From an uncultured Lachnospiraceae bacterium (GTDB lineage Bacteria > Bacillota_A > Clostridia > Lachnospirales > Lachnospiraceae), in assembly GCA_947177885.1 (NCBI GenBank), contig CAMWWF010000227.1, forward strand, positions 1-5,386: a DNA stretch of 5,386 nt. Reading direction: 5' to 3'. Made by a program: the position numbers and the translations under genes. The notes under the pieces are model-generated. The model searched no databases. It was given only the letters and a program-made list of their open reading frames with translations, and was not told the DNA's origin. Below, one piece after another: positions 5,333 through 5,386 of this stretch. Position 1 is the stretch's first letter. The number at the start of each line of letters is the position of its first letter.

Positions 5333-5386
5333 GAGCGTGTTTGAAAAATCATTCCCCCGGTCTGCACGCCCCACTTTGCGGCCTGC
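5333..5386 (-). repeat. Second copy of the palindromic repeat, truncated by the window edge
   Basis: It starts with the same 17-base terminal repeat as the copy at 870-1029. Over the 54 visible bases it matches the right arm of that copy, read in reverse, at 51 positions, so the two copies are inverted relative to each other. All three differences are transitions. GTTCC again precedes the end (5327-5331). About 106 bases of the element should lie beyond the window if it is full length. Confidence 0.85.

Overview
The window looks like a chromosomal segment of a gut Firmicute, most likely a Lachnospiraceae member. The reasons are GGAGG-type ribosome binding sites, mid-range base composition, the protein styles, and a structured repeat that I remember as common in that family. 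Identification is from sequence reading only; no database search was possible.

Every gene I can support lies on the minus strand, so the transcription order runs from the right edge to the left edge. At the right edge (5333-5386) is one end of a repeat element. Directly inside it is the C-terminal part of an aldo/keto reductase with eight ferredoxin-type cysteines (4938-5332). Its reading frame meets a TGA inside the repeat, so it is most likely a pseudogene cut by the element. A control region of about 300 bases (4628-4937) holds a good promoter, two direct repeats upstream of it and several inverted repeats. It drives a GH27 glycoside hydrolase (3320-4627), followed after 165 bases by a GH51 alpha-L-arabinofuranosidase (1187-3154). 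Between GH51 and the next gene lies a complete 160-bp copy of the repeat (870-1029) and then a large inverted repeat (791-844). The window ends inside pdxS (1-740), the lyase subunit of deoxyxylulose-5-phosphate-independent vitamin B6 synthesis.

GH27 and GH51 both lack signal peptides, so they probably act in the cytoplasm on imported plant oligosaccharides carrying galactose and arabinose, such as arabinogalactan or pectic side-chain fragments. The exact GH27 specificity cannot be read from sequence. No transporter or regulator for the pair lies in the window. pdxS is functionally unrelated and appears insulated from GH51 by the inverted repeat.

The least explained item is the repeat. It has 17-bp perfect terminal inverted repeats and three further nested stems, so the whole unit can fold into one long hairpin. 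Two copies lie in opposite orientation about 4.3 kb apart, flanking the sugar genes. The three differences between them in the shared 54 bases are all transitions, and the one inside a defined stem keeps pairing possible.
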